64,000 bases of DNA, from positions 54,468,486-54,532,485 of the forward strand of contig NC_034411.1 of assembly GCF_002078875.1 (NCBI RefSeq), read 5' to 3'. The stretch comes from Numida meleagris. Its lineage: Eukaryota > Chordata > Aves > Galliformes > Numididae. The notes below the pieces were generated by a model that worked only from the letters and a program-made list of their open reading frames with translations, searched no databases and was not told the origin of the DNA. Position numbers and translations under genes: made by a program. The stretch's first letter is position 1. Every line of letters starts with the position of its first letter. Below are positions 61,383 to 64,000 of this stretch, one piece after another.

Positions 61383-62059
61383 CATGGATTTGAAGGGGAA
61401 ATTCATATTGCACTACAGACAGAAAATATTTCTAAGCAAATAAATGCTTCCCCAGGTGAAATAGAATGAAATGCTACAGAGATCAGCCACTGTAGTGTTA
61501 TTACAGCCAAAAATGTTTGGAAAAAATACTCAAGGCAATAACAACTTTGACACCAAATATACAATGGTCCCAGTTATTTTTCGTTTTTAATAGAAAATGC
61601 TGACCCACAAGAAAATCAGTTATTTTCCATTTTTCCTTTCTTTATCTTCCCCCAAAGATGCTATACTTAGCTGCCATTCATCATGGCTGGCACTAATTGT
61701 GAAATACTTTTAATGGAATAACAAAGCAGGCAGGTGAACCTTTCAGTCAATAGAACAAACCGAACTAAAGCCAAAGGCAAACCCAATTTTTCTATTTAAG
61801 TTCTGAATGGAATAATCTGTTTGTATATTTTTTAATTTATCTGATAAACAGTATAATCATGATACATTACACATTTTAGCAAACCTCTTTTTTGCTTCAA
61901 CATCTTTCCGTGACCTCAGAATACATATATATTTAATTTCAATTAAAATTGCTGTGAAAAATTGGGAATTCCCACATTCCACATTTCCATAATTTCTTTA
62001 AATCTGCATTACAAATTATTTATTTTTCCCATGAAAAAGCAGAAGTAGGATAACTTATC

Positions 62060-62290
62060 CCAACTCATGGGAACGGCATGAAGCTGTGACAGAGGAGGTT
62101 CAGGCTGGATGTCAGGAGAAGGTTCTTCACCAGAGGGCGGTGAGCGTGGAACAGCCCCACACTGCCAGAGTTCAAGTGGCATTCAGACAATGCCCTCAGT
62201 CTGATTTTTGGGTGGTCCTGCGTGGAGGCGGGATTTGGACTTAATGATCCTTATGGGTCCCTTCCGACTCAGGATATTCTATGATTCTAA
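62060..62290 (+). mobile_element. CR1 LINE 3' end fragment
   Basis: The + strand reads the CR1 3' region: GAGGTTCAGGCTGGATGTCA, GGTTCTTCACCAGAGGGCGG, GGACTTAATGATCCTTATGG and the tail GATATTCTATGATTCTA. It is 5' truncated with an intact 3' end. Confidence 0.93.
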
Positions 62291-62915
62291 TCATAATAAT
62301 GAAAATACAAGTAAAGCACACCTAATAAAATCACATTCATTAGGAGTCACTTCCAATCCGCATTCCAAAGTAAGCAACCACTAAAGCGGCCAACATTTCC
62401 CCCACAAAATATTTCTATTTTTGTAAGAAGCAATTTCTCTATAGCAACAGATTTTTGCTGGTCTGTTAGATAATTATGATTCCGGATTTGTTTGTATATT
62501 ATACTTGCCTTCTTTCATTTTAATGAATATTTGTGAAATCTTGGACGAAGCAATAGAACTACACAATATATACTCATCTATTCAAAATTAATGAAAGAGA
62601 TGCTAATCTACATCATCCCCGTATGTGAGATGATGACTGCTAATGTGAATGATAATACACAATGAAGAGATAAAGTTTATTTAACATTTAAATTTCATGT
62701 AGGCTTTATACTGGATTTTTACTCACAGATGTATTTAACCTATGCTCATTAATTATAAACTCTTAAGTTCTATGACAACAACCAGGTAAGCAATTACTGC
62801 CAGACAGTACAGAAACACAATGTAAGCTACATAACATAGATATTTAGGATTTTAATAAAAAGCAAGCAAATGCTACCTAAAAGCGGAAAGGATTCACCAA
62901 GACAGATAAATTCCA

Positions 62916-62927
62916 CCCCCCCCCCCC
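62916..62927. repeat. Poly-C tract, 12 C
   Basis: Twelve consecutive C on the + strand, flanked by AT-rich sequence. Confidence 0.95.
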
Positions 62928-64000
62928 AGGAATCAATGTATGATTAGCAAACTTTATTTAAAAAGATGAAACCGACTTTTTTTTTTTTAAAGTTCTAAAG
63001 CAAGAAGAAAGCTGATCTTCTGACAATTTATTGTAGGAAAAGAATTCAACATAAAAGACAAGGATTGATATAGATGTAACATCAAAGAAATCTCAAATAA
63101 AGCAACCAGTTCTGCAGTGTCACTGAATGAGTACAAGTTAACAAGACTTGCTTATTTGTACATATTTTATTATAGACGGGGAAAAAACAAGAGATTAAAG
63201 TATTTAACTAGAATCAAACAGAAAATCTGTAGGATGATAAAGAATAGAACCCAAATCTTGAGGCTCTCAAAACCATTCTTTCTGGACATATTAAAATACT
63301 TGTGCTGTGCATTTCTACCATAAGTAATACAAACAATCCTACAACAGGATGAATAAAATTCATGATATTTCACACAAAGAGACAGAAAAGGAGCGACACA
63401 AATATCAGCTTTGTTTAAATTATGCAACAGGACTCTGTCAAATGCACATAATCTTTTGGAAGTAGCAAAATCTAAATATCAAGTAAAGACAATTACAAGA
63501 GGAAATGTACTTTCCAACTGGTAATTTTTCAGCCTGATATGAAATGCTGAAAGAAAAAAATTAGAAGAGCCTCTACTTACCTAAGAGCAAACCTCAGTCT
63601 TTTTTTCTGAAAAAAGTAAGTTGCTTAAAAAAGGTGAAAAATTTTATTAATCTCAGAAAACACTGAAATAAATGCAATATTGAAACAATTTTTATTTCAA
63701 TTGACTTAACTTAGACTGCTGTATTATTAAACTGTTCTCTAGCAAATGGAAGTATTTGCTACATACCTAACACTAACCTAACACCCAAAACAAATTAGTT
63801 CACTGTAAAAAAACTGCTGCTGTATTTTTATTTTCAACATTTAATGATAGCTTTATATTATAACATCCTAACATTAAATATTACAACCTGAAAGTGCTTC
63901 ACTTTCTAGTACGTGCTACATACAACACTTTGTTATGTTTAGCATATGCCATAAATTGAGGGTCAAGCTCATTGCCTGAGAAGTATTTCAGCTTGCATGT

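Larger units (their letters stand above)
60549..64000 (-). other. PEX7: PEX7 intron continuing past the window end
   Basis: AT-rich intron with no PEX7 exon recognised. It contains the GC-raised open frame at 61.1-61.4 kb (+ strand), a CR1 3' end at 62.06-62.29 kb and a C12 tract at 62.92 kb. Confidence 0.75.

Noticed and set aside
62600..62660. C/D-box snoRNA suggested by a GATGATGAC motif
   Set aside because: No matching D box, terminal stem or second motif at proper spacing.
60549..64000. Additional upstream PEX7 exon in the last 3.4 kb
   Set aside because: Searched by eye on the - strand for the expected blade ending in ASASG before the acceptor junction; nothing convincing. The candidate donor near 63.58 kb is preceded by unrelated sequence.

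Overview
This window is vertebrate nuclear DNA from a bird. The main evidence is the interspersed repeats. They are almost all CR1 LINE fragments, several ending in the typical avian CR1 3' tail of short ATTCTATG-like repeats. There is also one solo retroviral LTR. A galliform such as chicken is plausible, but I cannot fix the species from sequence alone. Three protein-coding genes can be recognised, and in reverse orientation they match the mammalian block PEX7 - SLC35D3 - IL20RA (human 6q23). No bacterial-type operon, CRISPR array or convincing RNA gene was seen.

Layout: (1) 1-1.7 kb, + strand: the last coding exon and 3' UTR of IL20RA, whose other exons lie left of the window. (2) 1.7-33 kb: gene-poor sequence with CR1 copies at 3.6-4.1, 8.9-11.1 and 26.0-26.5 kb. 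An isolated CpG island at 16.7-17.0 kb has no gene assigned to it. (3) 33.2-35.6 kb, - strand: SLC35D3. Exon 2, covering the C-terminal two thirds of the protein, is complete. Exon 1 is not visible and most likely lies in a 650-base run of N inside a CpG-rich region. (4) 35.6-41.4 kb: intergenic, with a 0.9 kb CR1 and a small CR1 piece. (5) 41.4-60.5 kb, - strand: the last five coding exons of PEX7, all joining in frame and covering the C-terminal half of the WD40 protein. The 5' exons lie beyond 64 kb. PEX7 introns hold a 531-bp solo LTR with a perfect 5-bp target duplication, two CR1 3' ends, homopolymer tracts and perfect short palindromes.

The three genes are neighbours by ancestry rather than by shared function. 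IL20RA is a class II cytokine receptor chain. SLC35D3 is a nucleotide-sugar-transporter-like membrane protein linked to platelet dense granules. PEX7 is the cytosolic receptor that brings PTS2 proteins to peroxisomes. I found no clear novel system. The best leads are the orphan CpG island with an oriented YY1-like site, a GC-raised open frame with splice-acceptor and poly(A) context antisense to a PEX7 intron, and perfect hairpins that look like templated inverted duplications, one of them at a frameshift in a CR1 reverse transcriptase. All gene names rest on recalled family sequences; no alignment was run.
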